A DNA stretch of 64,000 bases, taken from Oligoflexus tunisiensis (GTDB lineage Bacteria; Bdellovibrionota_B; Oligoflexia; Oligoflexales; Oligoflexaceae). Below, piece after piece: positions 18,338-27,965 of this stretch; positions within the stretch are counted from its first letter, which is position 1; every line of letters starts with the position of its first letter. The stretch covers positions 2,688,471-2,752,470 of the forward strand of contig NZ_BDFO01000001.1 of assembly GCF_001748245.1 (NCBI RefSeq). The letters run 5' to 3'. The notes below the pieces were generated by a model, which was not told where the DNA came from, did no database searches, and was given only the letters and a program-made list of their open reading frames with translations. The position numbers were made by a program, and so were the translations under genes.

Positions 18338-19645
18338 TCACAACGACTTTTGATACAGTATCCTCACCAAACTCGTATGCATCGTCCCATCCTTGGCCTT
18401 GGCGGCAACTTTCACCACATGCGGATATACATCATCCCCTTTGCCCAGAAGGACAAAGGTCTGCGTCTCAAAAACCCAGGCTTTCGGGTTCGCCGCATCC
18501 TGAGCAAAACTCAGAACTTTCAAATCCGCTTCCGGTTCGTAAGGCTCGACCGTCAGCGTCGCAGAAATCTGCGTGGGATCGAAGCTCACCGCCTGATCCT
18601 TGCCCACTTCCACGGCCAGCTGGGCTGCGGAATCGACCCGCACCACACGTTCCGGAGCGCCGATGGTCTGCACGAGGTTATCGAAGCCCTGCTTATCCTC
18701 CTGCAATCCGGACTGCTTGTTCTGCAGAAAGAACGCGTTGAAAAAGAGGTTCTCAATCGTCTTGAGCTTCGCTGCAGCATTGCGTCCAGCTGCCACGGGA
18801 TCCCCGCCACCCGCTGTCGGGCGACCGTCGGTAATGAAGTAAACCGCCTTGCGGCCCTTCACATTCCGCAGGAAATCATAAGCCTGATCAAATGCCGCCG
18901 CATAGTTGGTGGAGCCGGAGACGTTGGCGTTATTCACTGCCATCTCCTGATTCGCATAACTCGGATCGGGCGGAATATAGCTACAGAAATTGCTGAGCTT
19001 GCTGGCCTCGTCGAGACGCGTGCTTTTGAAGGTTTCCGCATCCACCGGGGCGGTGGTGTGCGAACGCACGATATTGCTGGCAAAGGTCACCGTGCCGACA
19101 TTCACCTTATCCCCGGCCTTGAATTTGGCGAGGATCGCTTCGACCGCCTGCAGGCGACCGCAGCTTTTCACATTGCCCACCATGGTCCGCGGATCATTGC
19201 CCGTGGCCGGTTGAAAGCTCATGCTGCCAGGATCCGGTGTGTTGGGACCCATGGATCCGGAGAAGTCGATGATGAAGAGCACGGTCAGGTTATCCGAGAC
19301 AGTCGGACAGAAACGGCCTTTGACGTTCATCACCACGCGCGCATCATTTTGAACCTTGATGTCCGCGTTCTCTTCCGGCGAAACCCGAATCGTTTTTTCC
19401 GAGCTCATTTCGCAGCTCAGATCCGAGGGACTTTCCACGAGCGTGGACGTGCCGGGAATAGGGCCGCCGCTGTCACGGGTATCCAAATTGTTCGGAAGTT
19501 TGGAAATGTCCAAAGGAGTTTCATCAAAAGCCAGGGACGGAGGAGAGCCGGTTGCGCTTGCCGATCCGGCCTTGAATTTACTGCCGCCACAGTGGGCGAT
19601 GAGCAGGGTCAACGCGAGCAGGGGAATCAGTCCTATCAGCTTCAT
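18338..19645 (-). CDS. von Willebrand factor A domain lipoprotein
   Basis: A 435-residue lipoprotein: signal peptide [19 protein letters not shown] with lipobox IAHC, a low-complexity stretch, then a vWA domain. The metal-ion adhesion site is intact: DFSGS (DxSxS) after VLFIIDF, a Thr in the middle segment, and FITDGRP for the late Asp. The C-terminal 100 residues form another beta-rich domain. Such proteins bind other proteins through Mg; the partner is unknown. The ATG at 19645 starts the signal peptide and has GTGAG upstream; the open frame to 20059 is not homologous to anything I recognise and crosses the promoter region. It is divergent from the cytochrome lipoprotein gene. Confidence 0.82.
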   Translation of the reverse strand: MKLIGLIPLLALTLLIAHCGGSKFKAGSASATGSPPSLAFDETPLDISKLPNNLDTRDSGGPIPGTSTLVESPSDLSCEMSSEKTIRVSPEENADIKVQNDARVVMNVKGRFCPTVSDNLTVLFIIDFSGSMGPNTPDPGSMSFQPATGNDPRTMVGNVKSCGRLQAVEAILAKFKAGDKVNVGTVTFASNIVRSHTTAPVDAETFKSTRLDEASKLSNFCSYIPPDPSYANQEMAVNNANVSGSTNYAAAFDQAYDFLRNVKGRKAVYFITDGRPTAGGGDPVAAGRNAAAKLKTIENLFFNAFFLQNKQSGLQEDKQGFDNLVQTIGAPERVVRVDSAAQLAVEVGKDQAVSFDPTQISATLTVEPYEPEADLKVLSFAQDAANPKAWVFETQTFVLLGKGDDVYPHVVKVAAKAKDGTMHTSLVRILYQKSL

Positions 19646-19969
19646 GGTGCATCTCACTTCTAACGAGGTACGGCTACAGCAGGTGCTTGGCAGCCCATGT
19701 GCAATGGGTGTACCACGAAAAACTTCAGCAGTTTTGCGCCCTATTTTCGCAGACGTAAGATTTCTGCGCGCCTCGTGTCGAGGAAAAAGACAATTCTTAC
19801 CGTGATTCTGCCGGCCGCCTTGAATGCACTTACCGCTTTGTAAGAATTTGTAACATATTGATGTGAATAAGGTATTGGGCGGTCCCAAAAACGTACGCGC
19901 AGAAAGTTTAGGCTCCCGAGGGGCAGGTCCGATAGAACCGTAGCTTTCATGCAAAGTTAGGGGGGACCA
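19646..19969. promoter_or_regulatory. Divergent promoter region with a spaced inverted repeat
   Basis: This 324-base gap lies between two divergent lipoprotein genes. The half nearer the right-hand gene is AT-rich. A perfect inverted repeat AATTCTTAC (19792-19800) / GTAAGAATT (19840-19848) with a 39-base spacer is present, and TTGTAA hexamers occur at its right edge. I see no coding potential. The repeat could be a pair of regulator half-sites or an operator pair; this is inference. Confidence 0.35.
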
Positions 19970-21151
19970 ATGGACTTTTTTAAGAGACGCGCCCTGTGGT
20001 GCGCGCTCCTGGTGACTGCTTGTGGCCCAGGCCAGGAAACGGTGCGTGGCCGGGCCCACCTCTATGTTCAGCCCGCCGTTCCACAGGATGAAGAGGTGAC
20101 CACCGAGGACACCATCATCATGTCGAGCGATCCCAACCAGGCCGTCGTCTTCGATGGCAACGTTATCCCATCGTTAAGTCTGGCGGCCGAGGTTGATCAA
20201 AGCACTCTGCCAGCAGGCTGGATGCAGGATATTTTCGCAATTCACAAAATCGATGCGAACCGGACCCTCGTCTTTGGCAAATCCAAACAAACCTGGCTGC
20301 TCGATGAAACCCAGGGCGGGGTTCTCAGTCGCCTGTCGCTGGACCTGAGCCCGCCCGAAGGGGAACGCCTCTATGTTTTGGAAAATCAAAACTTCTGGCT
20401 CGTCGGCAGGAATAATCTGGGCTTTCCTTCGACTCTTTCCCAAAATCCAAGCCAACTGACTCTCGTCAACATCGTGCCGGATCTGATGAAGGATCCCGCA
20501 AATCCACCACGCGTGCTCTACGCCGGGCCGCAGCGCATGATCCTGGCCAGCGAAAAGCGAACCAATATCGTCTTGCTGGACGGTGACAGAGCGCGGGTCA
20601 TTGCCCTCGATTTTCCCAAAATGCGCGATGGGACTCCCGTGCCCATAGCCTCGGCCGGCCTCATGCAGGATGAGGAGGCGTTCTGGTTTCTGGCCCCCGA
20701 ATATCTTCTGCTGCTTCGCAAGGCGGGAGAGGATCGCTGGCGCTGGGTGATCAGCAGCTTCCGGGTGGACATCGCCGGAGTTTTGCGTGAGGATCCCACC
20801 GACCTTGCGATGCTCGTCAGCGCGGAAGCGGACGGTGGTTTCGCCTATGTCGGCCGCACCTTTGAACTCATGGCTGGGAAAATCTTTGAACAAAATCCCC
20901 TGAAGCTGAGCGTGGATATCAATGCGGATCCGGCTCTGGACCCTTACTTTATCAATACCGTGCAGCCGCTGCTCAAGACCTACTGCACCCCTTGTCACGT
21001 CGGTGCGGAAACCTTTCCCAGCGTGAAGGCCAGCGCGGCCGCCTTTGCCCAGAGCATCGCCAATGGCAGCATGCCCAAGAACATGGCCCTCACGCGCGAA
21101 CAGATCAAAACCCTGACGGATTATTTAAACAGGGTCGTCGCCATGCCCTGA
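19970..21151 (+). CDS. Lipoprotein with C-terminal c-type heme site
   Basis: A 393-residue predicted lipoprotein: signal MDFFKRRALWCALLVTAC with lipobox VTAC. The large N-terminal part (about 30-310) is beta-rich and looks like a propeller or similar fold without a motif I can name. The last 80 residues are a small cytochrome-c domain with one CxxCH (CTPCH) in YFINTVQPLLKTYCTPCH and a Met in GSMPKNMALT as possible sixth ligand. It would be an extracytoplasmic electron-transfer or redox-sensor protein. GGGGGG lies 6 bases before the ATG. A second, unrelated lipoprotein with the same type of C-terminus occurs at 48731-49729. Confidence 0.75.
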   Translation: MDFFKRRALWCALLVTACGPGQETVRGRAHLYVQPAVPQDEEVTTEDTIIMSSDPNQAVVFDGNVIPSLSLAAEVDQSTLPAGWMQDIFAIHKIDANRTLVFGKSKQTWLLDETQGGVLSRLSLDLSPPEGERLYVLENQNFWLVGRNNLGFPSTLSQNPSQLTLVNIVPDLMKDPANPPRVLYAGPQRMILASEKRTNIVLLDGDRARVIALDFPKMRDGTPVPIASAGLMQDEEAFWFLAPEYLLLLRKAGEDRWRWVISSFRVDIAGVLREDPTDLAMLVSAEADGGFAYVGRTFELMAGKIFEQNPLKLSVDINADPALDPYFINTVQPLLKTYCTPCHVGAETFPSVKASAAAFAQSIANGSMPKNMALTREQIKTLTDYLNRVVAMP

Positions 21152-21209
21152 AGCTGGTCGTGGGCATGACACCGAAGCTCCAGACAAATCCCTGATTTCA
21201 TGGAACAGA

Positions 21210-21250
21210 GACCGAGGCATCAAGCTTGCAAGCTGCCTCGGTCTTGTCTT
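21210..21250 (+). terminator. Terminator after the cytochrome lipoprotein gene
   Basis: Arms GACCGAGGCA (21210-21219) and TGCCTCGGTC (21234-21243) with an internal AAGCTTGCAAGCT-like second stem, followed by TTGTCTTT. It lies 58 bases past the stop at 21151 and before the next start at 21275. Confidence 0.75.
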
Positions 21251-21274
21251 TGGATTCACCAACTGGAGTTCCTC

Positions 21275-21817
21275 ATGCTGTCCAAGATGCTGCTGACCTG
21301 CCTGGCTCTGACCGTAACCTCATCCGTCTGGGCCAATACCCTGGATTTCAATGTCACGGCGCGCAAGGGCCAGGTGAATAATGTCGACTGGAACGGGACA
21401 GAATTGGGTTTTTCCTATCTCTTTGACCTCAATGATGCGATTGCCGTGGGACCTTATCTCAGCACCACCCGTTGGGATATTTCCAATGATGACTTAAAAG
21501 TTGATTCCAAAGCGGATGATCGCGAGTTCGGTCCTGAGATTCGCTTTGTGGCGCCACTGGAAACCCTGGAGTTCCTGGCCGGCGCCTCCTATTCCCTGGT
21601 TTCCAAAGGAACAGCGGAAACCGAAGGCGGACAGACGGCTGACCTCGCGGTGCGCGGCCTGCGTTTTAAAATCGGTCTCGGTCTGCCCTTCGAAAGCGGT
21701 GCGGCTCTGAATTTCTGGTTGGTCAAGGGCCTGCAGGAAGTGGAAGTGAAAGCGGCCCATGACAAGGCCCATGAGGACCTTGATGACATCGGTCTCGCGC
21801 TGAGCCTCGGCTTTTAA
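21275..21817 (+). CDS. Small outer-membrane beta-barrel protein (predicted)
   Basis: A 180-residue protein with a Sec signal peptide (MLSKMLLTCLALTVTSSVWA, cleavage after VWA) and a mature part made of alternating hydrophobic/polar strands ending in a terminal Phe (ALSLGF), the usual signature of a small outer-membrane beta-barrel. I count about eight amphipathic strands. No specific family is recognised. The ATG at 21275 has CTGGAG upstream; the earlier in-frame ATG at 21200 lies inside the preceding terminator and is not used. Confidence 0.7.
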   Translation: MLSKMLLTCLALTVTSSVWANTLDFNVTARKGQVNNVDWNGTELGFSYLFDLNDAIAVGPYLSTTRWDISNDDLKVDSKADDREFGPEIRFVAPLETLEFLAGASYSLVSKGTAETEGGQTADLAVRGLRFKIGLGLPFESGAALNFWLVKGLQEVEVKAAHDKAHEDLDDIGLALSLGF

Positions 21818-21906
21818 GTGCCTTTTGATTCTTTTGCAAAAACCTTGTTCGCACGTGGGATCCACTCTATCATGAATCATTCCCTCTTGAGCATGCGGAG
21901 CCACAC

Positions 21907-23871
21907 GTGCGAAGCCTTTACTGCGGACTCTTCATCAGTCTCCTCGTCCCTCTGAGTTGCAAGACTGTTCGTCCCGTTGCAGTCGAACTGAATTCCTTGC
22001 AGACCAATTGCCAGGAACCGATCACTTTGCAGTCATGGCTGAAGCCTGATACCAGCTGCACGGCCGATGGCTTTTATCCCGGTCCTGAGGAAGCCCGCAA
22101 ACGCGATCAGTCTCCCTGGATCCCCTGCAACGATGTGGAATGGATCAACGATACCCAGGATCTCTTCGGTCCCGGTGCCGGCAATGATGCCGATACCCTG
22201 GCCCTCTCCACCTACCATCGCATCTATCGCGACTGGCTCGGCAAGGCCGATCGTTTCACTCCGGATATGGCCGGTAAGGTCTTTCAAAACTTCGATCAGC
22301 CTTTGCCTTTCAACCAGGACAATCCCATCCTGGAAAGTGCCATGGCCAGCACCCTCAAGGATCTCATTCGCGGCGCGCAGCATAATATCGTGATGGATAT
22401 CTTTATGCTCGGCGGCAGCTGGGGCGCCGATATCCTGCATGACCTGGGAGCCGCCGCCGACCGCGGGGTCGAGGTGGTCCTTCTGCACGACAACGTCTCC
22501 AAGTTTTCGGTCGGCAACGAAATGGATCCACTCTGGCAGGCAGCGAAGCAGTTTTCCCTGAAGCATCCTCGATTCGTCGCTTTGGACGCCAATATCCGTC
22601 CGCCGCAGCGGGCCTCATCGCTGCCTGTGGGCCTGGAAAAACTCGGGGGCACGCTTTCCGGTCTGATGGATCTGATCACGTCGGTAGACGGCAAAAGCGA
22701 TCACAGCAAGATCATGATCATCGATGGACTTTATACGAAGTCGCCCGACGAGTATGCGAATCTCAAGCCGCATGTCCTCGTCACGTCACGCAACCTTGTG
22801 GATTCCGCGGGTTCATTTTATCCCGATCAGGGCGTGGTGATCCGTGGCCCGGCGGCCGTCGTAACCCTTTTGCATTATCAGAGCGATCTTTTCTGGGCAG
22901 CGGATCAGGCGAAGAAAACCAAACGCCTGAATGCGGACGATGAAAAACTTTTGCAGTCGGTGCAGCAGCGTCTCGAAACCCTGCGGACGACACCAACCCT
23001 GATCAAAGGTCAAGGCTGGGTGAGCGTCCAGCCGCTCCAGGTCAGTGCCAATGATGAGATTCGCAACCTCGATACCAGCATCATACCGCAGATCATGGCC
23101 GCGGAACGCAGCATCGATATCCATGGCCGCGTCGCCTACAACTGGCCCCTGGCCATGGCGTTGAAGGAAGCGATGGCCCGCGGCGTAAAGGTGCGCATCA
23201 TCCTGGATCAGCAGACCCGTCTGAGCGCTCTCGGCAATGCGGTGCTGCCCTATATGCTCGCGGAGGCGCCACGCCGTCTCGTGGATGGGCGCGAATCCAA
23301 ACAGCTCGTCGATGACAGCGGCCGCATCATCAAGGAAAGCGAACTGCCCATCAAATGGTTTCTGCCGCTTCATCCGTCCCAAAAATTTGGTCGCAGCGAT
23401 CGCAGTGACCTCGTCCAGGCTCTGAACGCCAAGACCATCATCATTGATGGCCGCCTCGCCCTCTTCGGCAGCGCGGATCTTGATGCCCTGACCTGGGCCG
23501 GCGGTTTTCGTGAATATGCGGTCTGGGTCGATGATCCCGCGCTGGCGTCGGAATCCGCAAGACAGTTCGATCGCCTCTGGAATCATGATTTTCTTACGGT
23601 CAGCCACAAGGTTTGGCTGGGCGAGGCGGAACCGTCGGCCGAGGTCGTGCGTTATCTGAAGGCACGTCAGGAGGCGGCCGGCTGTGATCCGCAGGCGGAA
23701 GCCTGTCAGCCGGGTTTCATTCTGCAGGGTGGCAAGGCCTTTCCGGCCAAAGCCCCCCAGCGCAATGTCCTGAAGAATATCCTGGCCGCCGACGCCGATC
23801 GCCTGCGGCTCCTGATTCCGGCGAAGGTCGTGCAGGACGAACTGGGTCGTCCCAAGTGCCGCAAACTGTGA
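21907..23871 (+). CDS. Phospholipase D-like lipoprotein
   Basis: A 654-residue protein with a lipoprotein signal (MRSLYCGLFISLLVPLSC; lipobox VPLSC) and two PLD halves. The first HKD motif is complete: H266-S-K268 ... D273 in DHSKIMIIDG. In the second the histidine is replaced: N507-A-K509 ... D514 in NAKTIIIDGRLALFGSADLD, although the downstream G-S-x-D part is normal. PLD enzymes use one His from each half, so hydrolase activity may be lost or altered; the rest of the second half looks well conserved. The GTG at 21907 has GCGGAG six bases upstream. It converges on the aldo/keto reductase gene with no gap. Confidence 0.78.
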   Translation: MRSLYCGLFISLLVPLSCKTVRPVAVELNSLQTNCQEPITLQSWLKPDTSCTADGFYPGPEEARKRDQSPWIPCNDVEWINDTQDLFGPGAGNDADTLALSTYHRIYRDWLGKADRFTPDMAGKVFQNFDQPLPFNQDNPILESAMASTLKDLIRGAQHNIVMDIFMLGGSWGADILHDLGAAADRGVEVVLLHDNVSKFSVGNEMDPLWQAAKQFSLKHPRFVALDANIRPPQRASSLPVGLEKLGGTLSGLMDLITSVDGKSDHSKIMIIDGLYTKSPDEYANLKPHVLVTSRNLVDSAGSFYPDQGVVIRGPAAVVTLLHYQSDLFWAADQAKKTKRLNADDEKLLQSVQQRLETLRTTPTLIKGQGWVSVQPLQVSANDEIRNLDTSIIPQIMAAERSIDIHGRVAYNWPLAMALKEAMARGVKVRIILDQQTRLSALGNAVLPYMLAEAPRRLVDGRESKQLVDDSGRIIKESELPIKWFLPLHPSQKFGRSDRSDLVQALNAKTIIIDGRLALFGSADLDALTWAGGFREYAVWVDDPALASESARQFDRLWNHDFLTVSHKVWLGEAEPSAEVVRYLKARQEAAGCDPQAEACQPGFILQGGKAFPAKAPQRNVLKNILAADADRLRLLIPAKVVQDELGRPKCRKL

Positions 23872-24864
23872 TCACATCGGTGCGTTGGGGTCGATCGGCT
23901 TGTTCTGCAGGATGCCTTCGATCACATCCAGGACCTTGTCATCCATGCGGTTTTGCAGTTCGCCGGCCTTGAGTGTTTCCAGCAGCTGCTCCGGACGTGA
24001 AGCCCCCAGGATCACTGAGCTGACGTTGCGATTCTTCAAACAAAATACGATAGCCATCTGTGCCATGCTCATGCCCAGCTCACGCGTGAGTTTTTCCAGC
24101 TCACGCACCTTCATGATGCGCATCTGACCTTCCGGCGATTCCAGTTCCCCCCGCAGCCATTCATAACCTTTCAGGGTCATGCGTGATTCGGGAGGAATGC
24201 CGAGGTTATACTTGCCACTCAAAATTCCGGACGCGAGCGGCGACCAGATGGTGGCGCCGTAACCCAATTCGGAAAACACCCGCGCGTATTCCGCTTCAAA
24301 ACGTTCCCGATGAAACATGTTGTACTGAGGCTGTTCCATCGTGGGTGGCGTGAGATGGAATTCCCGCGCGATGCCATGCGCTTCAAAAATCTGCTGGGCG
24401 CTCCATTCGGAGGTGCCCCAGTAAAGGACCTTGCCCTGCATGATCAGCTCGTGCATGGCGCGCACGGTTTCCTCAACAGGCGTCGTGGGATCGGGCCGGT
24501 GACAGTAGTAAAGATCGAGGTAATCCACGCCCAGTCGCTTCAAAGCGGCATCTCAGGCATCGCGGACATGCTTGCGACTCAACCCGCGCTGGGTGGCCCT
24601 TTGCCCGCCCCAGAAGACCTTGGACGATACGATATAGGTGTCGCGGCCCCAGTTGGTGTCGCGCAGCACCCGGCCCATGATGACCTCCGCCTGGCCGCTC
24701 GCATAGGCTTCGGCATTATCAAAAAAGTTCACGCCGGCTTCATAGGCCACGCTCATCAGATATTTGGCTTTTTCATAGTCCACCTGATTATGAAAGGTCA
24801 CCCAGGAACCCAGGGACAGTTCACTTACCTTAAGCCCGGACTTTCCCAATCGACGATACTGCAT
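23872..24864 (-). pseudogene. Aldo/keto reductase interrupted by one in-frame TGA
   Basis: The gene encodes an aldo/keto reductase of the voltage-gated potassium-channel beta-subunit-like branch. The first 103 codons (24864 to the stop at 24553-24555) start [19 protein letters not shown], contain the D-x-A-E-x-Y pattern (DNAEAYASG) and end in [10 protein letters not shown]. The frame then continues without shift after the TGA as DAALKRLGVDYLDLYYCHRPD up to the true end at 23872. Relatives have a residue, often Cys (TGC), where the TGA is, so a single base change is the simplest cause. It follows the aldehyde dehydrogenase by 19 bases, with AAGGA before the ATG. Whether it is a real nonsense allele, a sequencing error or read through is not decidable here. 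Confidence 0.8.
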
Positions 24865-24883
24865 ACTGTTTCCTTGTGAAGCT

Positions 24884-26275
24884 TCAGAGGGTGTAAGGCG
24901 ACCTCAGGATCACCAGTTTTTCGCGGCTGAGTTCCATCATGCTCGGCAGGATACCGCCGACGCCGAGCCCCGATTCCTTGCGCCCACCAAAGGGCATCCA
25001 ATCCGCGCGGAAGGCGGTGTGGTCGTTGACCAGGATCGTACTGGCGTCCACCTGCTGCACGAACTGGAGGGTCTTCGCCATGTTCTGCGTAAAGATCGCC
25101 GCTTGAAAGGCGAAGCGACTCGCATTGATGCGTTCGATGCAGGCACCGAGGTCATCGTAAGCATAAAGACCGAGACCGGGGCCGAAGATTTCATCCTTGT
25201 AAAAGGAACAGGTGCGCGGCGCCTCCTCCACCAGCGCGGGTGTCAGACAGCTCGCGCTCAAACGCTCGCCACCGCAGAGGAGTCGGCCGCCGCCGGTCGT
25301 GGCTTCCACGATCCAGCTTTGCACGCGATCCGCTTCCTGAGGACGGATCAAAGGACCGACATCCGTTTGCGGATCCAGGGGATCACCGGTTCCGAGTTTC
25401 TGCAAGGCGGCGATGAGCCGTTCCCGACAGGCATCCCGCAGCTGCCTAGGGACAAAGACGTTCTGCACGGACACACAAACCTGACCGGCATGGTAGGTTC
25501 CGCCTTTGACGATCAGAGGAATCGCCTGGTCAAGGTCAGCATCTTCGGCCAGAACCAGAGGGGCCGTGCCGCCATGTTCCAAAATTGCGACGGAACCGGG
25601 CGCAAGCTGGCGTCTGAGTTTCCAGCCGACCGCAGCCGAACCGATGAAAGACAGCACTGCGACCCGGGGATCGGCGGCAAGTTTTTCGGTGAGCGTATCC
25701 TCGATGAGGAGGAACTGGCACCAGGACTCCGGCAAACCGCAGTCATTCAGGAGTTGAAGGAAACGCTGACAGGTCAGCGGCGTTTTCAGAGACGGCTTGA
25801 TCAGGACGGGGCAGCCCACGGCCAGCGCGGGGATCACTTGATGCACGATCAGATTCAAGGGATGATTGAAGGCACTGATGGCCAGCACGAGTCCGCGCGG
25901 TTCCCGGCGGGTCATGGCCCAGCGTTCGCTCGTGGCGGCGCTCAGACCCATGGGAATTTCCGTACCGTGCCATTCATAGAGGGCCGCGATGGTCGCCTGA
26001 ATGGTCTGGACCGCTCGCATGGCCTCCACTTTCGCGTCCTGCAAGGGCTTGCCGCCTTCCGTGGCGATCAGCTGCGCATACGCATCGCTGTCCTTGGCGA
26101 GCGCGGCCGCCACAGACTGCAGAAAGCTCAGGCGTTTGTCCTTGGTCCAGCTCTGAGGCTTCTGACTCAGGCGGTAACCGGCCTCCACACGCGCTTCAAC
26201 GTCCGCTTCACGGTCGAACGGAAGCGTGGCGAGGACCTTTTGATCAAAGGGGGATCGCACGCTGCATTCTTTCAT
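24884..26275 (-). CDS. Aldehyde dehydrogenase family protein
   Basis: A 463-residue NAD(P)-dependent aldehyde dehydrogenase. The NAD-binding SxxP equivalent SAFNHPLN, the loop [12 protein letters not shown], catalytic Glu in LEHGG, nucleophilic Cys in [10 protein letters not shown], and the C-terminal [14 protein letters not shown] with [11 protein letters not shown] are present. The Glu and Cys pair is intact, so it should be active; the aldehyde is unknown. The ATG at 26275 has AAAGGAG upstream; the 26296 start is seven codons longer and less likely. It heads an operon with the aldo/keto reductase gene. Confidence 0.9.
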   Translation of the reverse strand: MKECSVRSPFDQKVLATLPFDREADVEARVEAGYRLSQKPQSWTKDKRLSFLQSVAAALAKDSDAYAQLIATEGGKPLQDAKVEAMRAVQTIQATIAALYEWHGTEIPMGLSAATSERWAMTRREPRGLVLAISAFNHPLNLIVHQVIPALAVGCPVLIKPSLKTPLTCQRFLQLLNDCGLPESWCQFLLIEDTLTEKLAADPRVAVLSFIGSAAVGWKLRRQLAPGSVAILEHGGTAPLVLAEDADLDQAIPLIVKGGTYHAGQVCVSVQNVFVPRQLRDACRERLIAALQKLGTGDPLDPQTDVGPLIRPQEADRVQSWIVEATTGGGRLLCGGERLSASCLTPALVEEAPRTCSFYKDEIFGPGLGLYAYDDLGACIERINASRFAFQAAIFTQNMAKTLQFVQQVDASTILVNDHTAFRADWMPFGGRKESGLGVGGILPSMMELSREKLVILRSPYTL

Positions 26276-26408
26276 AAGGAGGCTCCTTTCCTGCACACTT
26301 CAGCCCGTAGAATAGGTTCGTCCCTCTGTCTCATGCAATATGTTAGGCTGGCGTCGATCGATCGGCGTTTTTTTGCTAAGATGGTTCCATGCCAATGAGG
26401 AAAATACG

Positions 26409-27443
26409 ATGGACGAGCTCATAACCTACAAACCAGGCGAAATGATCTTCAAACAGGGCGATGAAAGCAAATCCATGCTGATGATCAAGGAAGGCAGCGT
26501 GGAAGTGTTCAAGGACACGCCGCAGGGCGAAGTGATCCTGACCGTGCAGAACGCAGGGGAAGTGGTGGGGGTCCTCACCTTTTTCAGTCACGGCCGTCGC
26601 CTGGCCTCGGCCCGCGCACGCACTCATGTCGAAGGTCAGATGATAGAACGAAGGGACGGCATGCCGGACCCCTTGGCCAAACTGCCGAAATGGGTGCAGG
26701 TCGTGCTCAAGGAATTTGCCCAGCGCCTCGGGCAGATGAATGAGCAGTTCGCCAGGACCTACAACGAAAAGAGCGATCTGATGGATCACGTGCTGGATCC
26801 TCTGCTCATCTCCACGCAGGTGGCCGACTGTCTGGCTGAACTCGGGCGATTCAAGGCGAAAAAATTCCCTGATGGCCGCGAGATGATCGTGCTCGATGAG
26901 CTCGTATCACTGATCGAAAGCTGCCTTGGCTATCAAAGATCCCAGCTCAATCGCGTGCTCGACATCTTTAAAAATACCGGCCTGATGAAAGTCGAGATCG
27001 AACAGGATCACGGCAAGGAGGTTCTGTCGCTGACCGGCGCCCTGCGCCTCAAGTGGTACTCGGAATTCGTGCACAGCGCAAAGTCCGGCAAGAATCGCCG
27101 CCTCGTGCAGTCCTCGATTCCTTTCAAGCAGCGCCGCGTGCTGTTTGGCCTCAGCTCCTATGTTCAGAAGACCGGTGGGGATATCACAAAGAACTTCAGC
27201 ATCGAGCTCGCGGAGCTGGCGGAAAAATTCGAACCCCTGGTCAAGCTCCCTCTTGATCAAGTCAGTATTGAATCCGCAGAAAAACTCGGTCTTTTGCAGC
27301 TGAAGAAAGCCGGCGAAAAAACGACTCTGACGTTTCATCCGACGATGATGACGCGCACTTTGATTGCGATCAACACCATCAAACGGCTCCGGTCCGATCC
27401 CAATGCGGATTTCGAAGCCGAGGATGAAAAACAGGCGTCGTGA
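26409..27443 (+). CDS. Cyclic-nucleotide-binding-domain protein with winged-helix-like C-terminus
   Basis: A 344-residue cytoplasmic protein. Residues 1-85 form a cyclic-nucleotide-binding cupin (YKPGEMIFKQGDESKSMLMIKEGSVEVFK), but the phosphate-binding cassette is atypical (NAGEVVGVLTFFSHGRRLASARA), keeping an Arg-x-Ala pattern without the full family consensus. A long helix follows (about 95-135), then two segments with helix-turn-helix appearance (near 165-225 and 250-300). It is unlike Crp in having almost 100 extra residues. It could be a transcription regulator or a protein scaffold. GAGGAAA precedes the ATG. A terminator lies 143 bases after the stop. Confidence 0.65.
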   Translation: MDELITYKPGEMIFKQGDESKSMLMIKEGSVEVFKDTPQGEVILTVQNAGEVVGVLTFFSHGRRLASARARTHVEGQMIERRDGMPDPLAKLPKWVQVVLKEFAQRLGQMNEQFARTYNEKSDLMDHVLDPLLISTQVADCLAELGRFKAKKFPDGREMIVLDELVSLIESCLGYQRSQLNRVLDIFKNTGLMKVEIEQDHGKEVLSLTGALRLKWYSEFVHSAKSGKNRRLVQSSIPFKQRRVLFGLSSYVQKTGGDITKNFSIELAELAEKFEPLVKLPLDQVSIESAEKLGLLQLKKAGEKTTLTFHPTMMTRTLIAINTIKRLRSDPNADFEAEDEKQAS

Positions 27444-27585
27444 CGGCCGGCCGGAAATCGTGTTTGACTTCGGCTGGTGCCTCGCATTTAATGGCTCTAT
27501 CGCTGAAGAAAGACGATAGCCGGAAGGATGGAAGGCCAAGGTCTTCCCATGATCCCAAGGTTGAGGTTTGATCTCTTGGTTTTGT

Positions 27586-27615
27586 GGGCCTGCCGAACGC
27601 AGGCCCAAGTTTTTT
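27586..27615 (+). terminator. Terminator downstream of the cyclic-nucleotide-domain gene
   Basis: Arms GGGCCTGC (27586-27593) and GCAGGCCC (27599-27606), a 5-base loop, then AAG and six T. Confidence 0.85.
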
Positions 27616-27632
27616 GCGGGAAACGCTGGGTT

Positions 27633-27965
27633 TCAGCAGTTGGTGTCGGCGGTGAGGTAACATTCCCGGGACTGGATGCCTATGTTGTTCTGGTGGAGCT
27701 TGATCTCACCCTCTGGCGTAGCCTCGATTTCATAGACGCCATAACCCGGCAGATAAATGCTGGTGACGTAACCTTCTTCCAAAAGATGACTGATGCGAGC
27801 CAGATCCCCGCTGCAGAGCACCAGCGTGGTGACCTCATGCTGCTCATTTTGGACAAACTCAAAGGTTTGAAGCATGATCAAAATGCCGGTTTCGCCATTT
27901 CGGGCGAAGCCCGGACTGGCGGTGAACCATAGGGTGGTCATCAGAGCATAAATGGCTGCGCGCAT
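27633..27965 (-). CDS. Small secreted protein of unknown function
   Basis: A 110-residue protein with a signal peptide (MRAAIYALMTTLWFTASPGFA) and an 89-residue mature part containing three cysteines (LCSGDL, RECYL, final C). No family is recognised. Its ATG overlaps the stop codon of the upstream regulator as TGATG (27963-27967), so it is translated by coupling. That association with a DNA-binding regulator suggests a regulator-effector pair, but it is context only. Confidence 0.7.
   Translation of the reverse strand: MRAAIYALMTTLWFTASPGFARNGETGILIMLQTFEFVQNEQHEVTTLVLCSGDLARISHLLEEGYVTSIYLPGYGVYEIEATPEGEIKLHQNNIGIQSRECYLTADTNC

Noticed and set aside
24553..24555. Selenocysteine reading of the TGA in the aldo/keto reductase
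   Set aside because: A CGCTT/AAGCG stem lies just downstream but lacks the features of a bacterial SECIS element that I can identify, and this enzyme family is not known for selenocysteine; a nonsense change or error is simpler.
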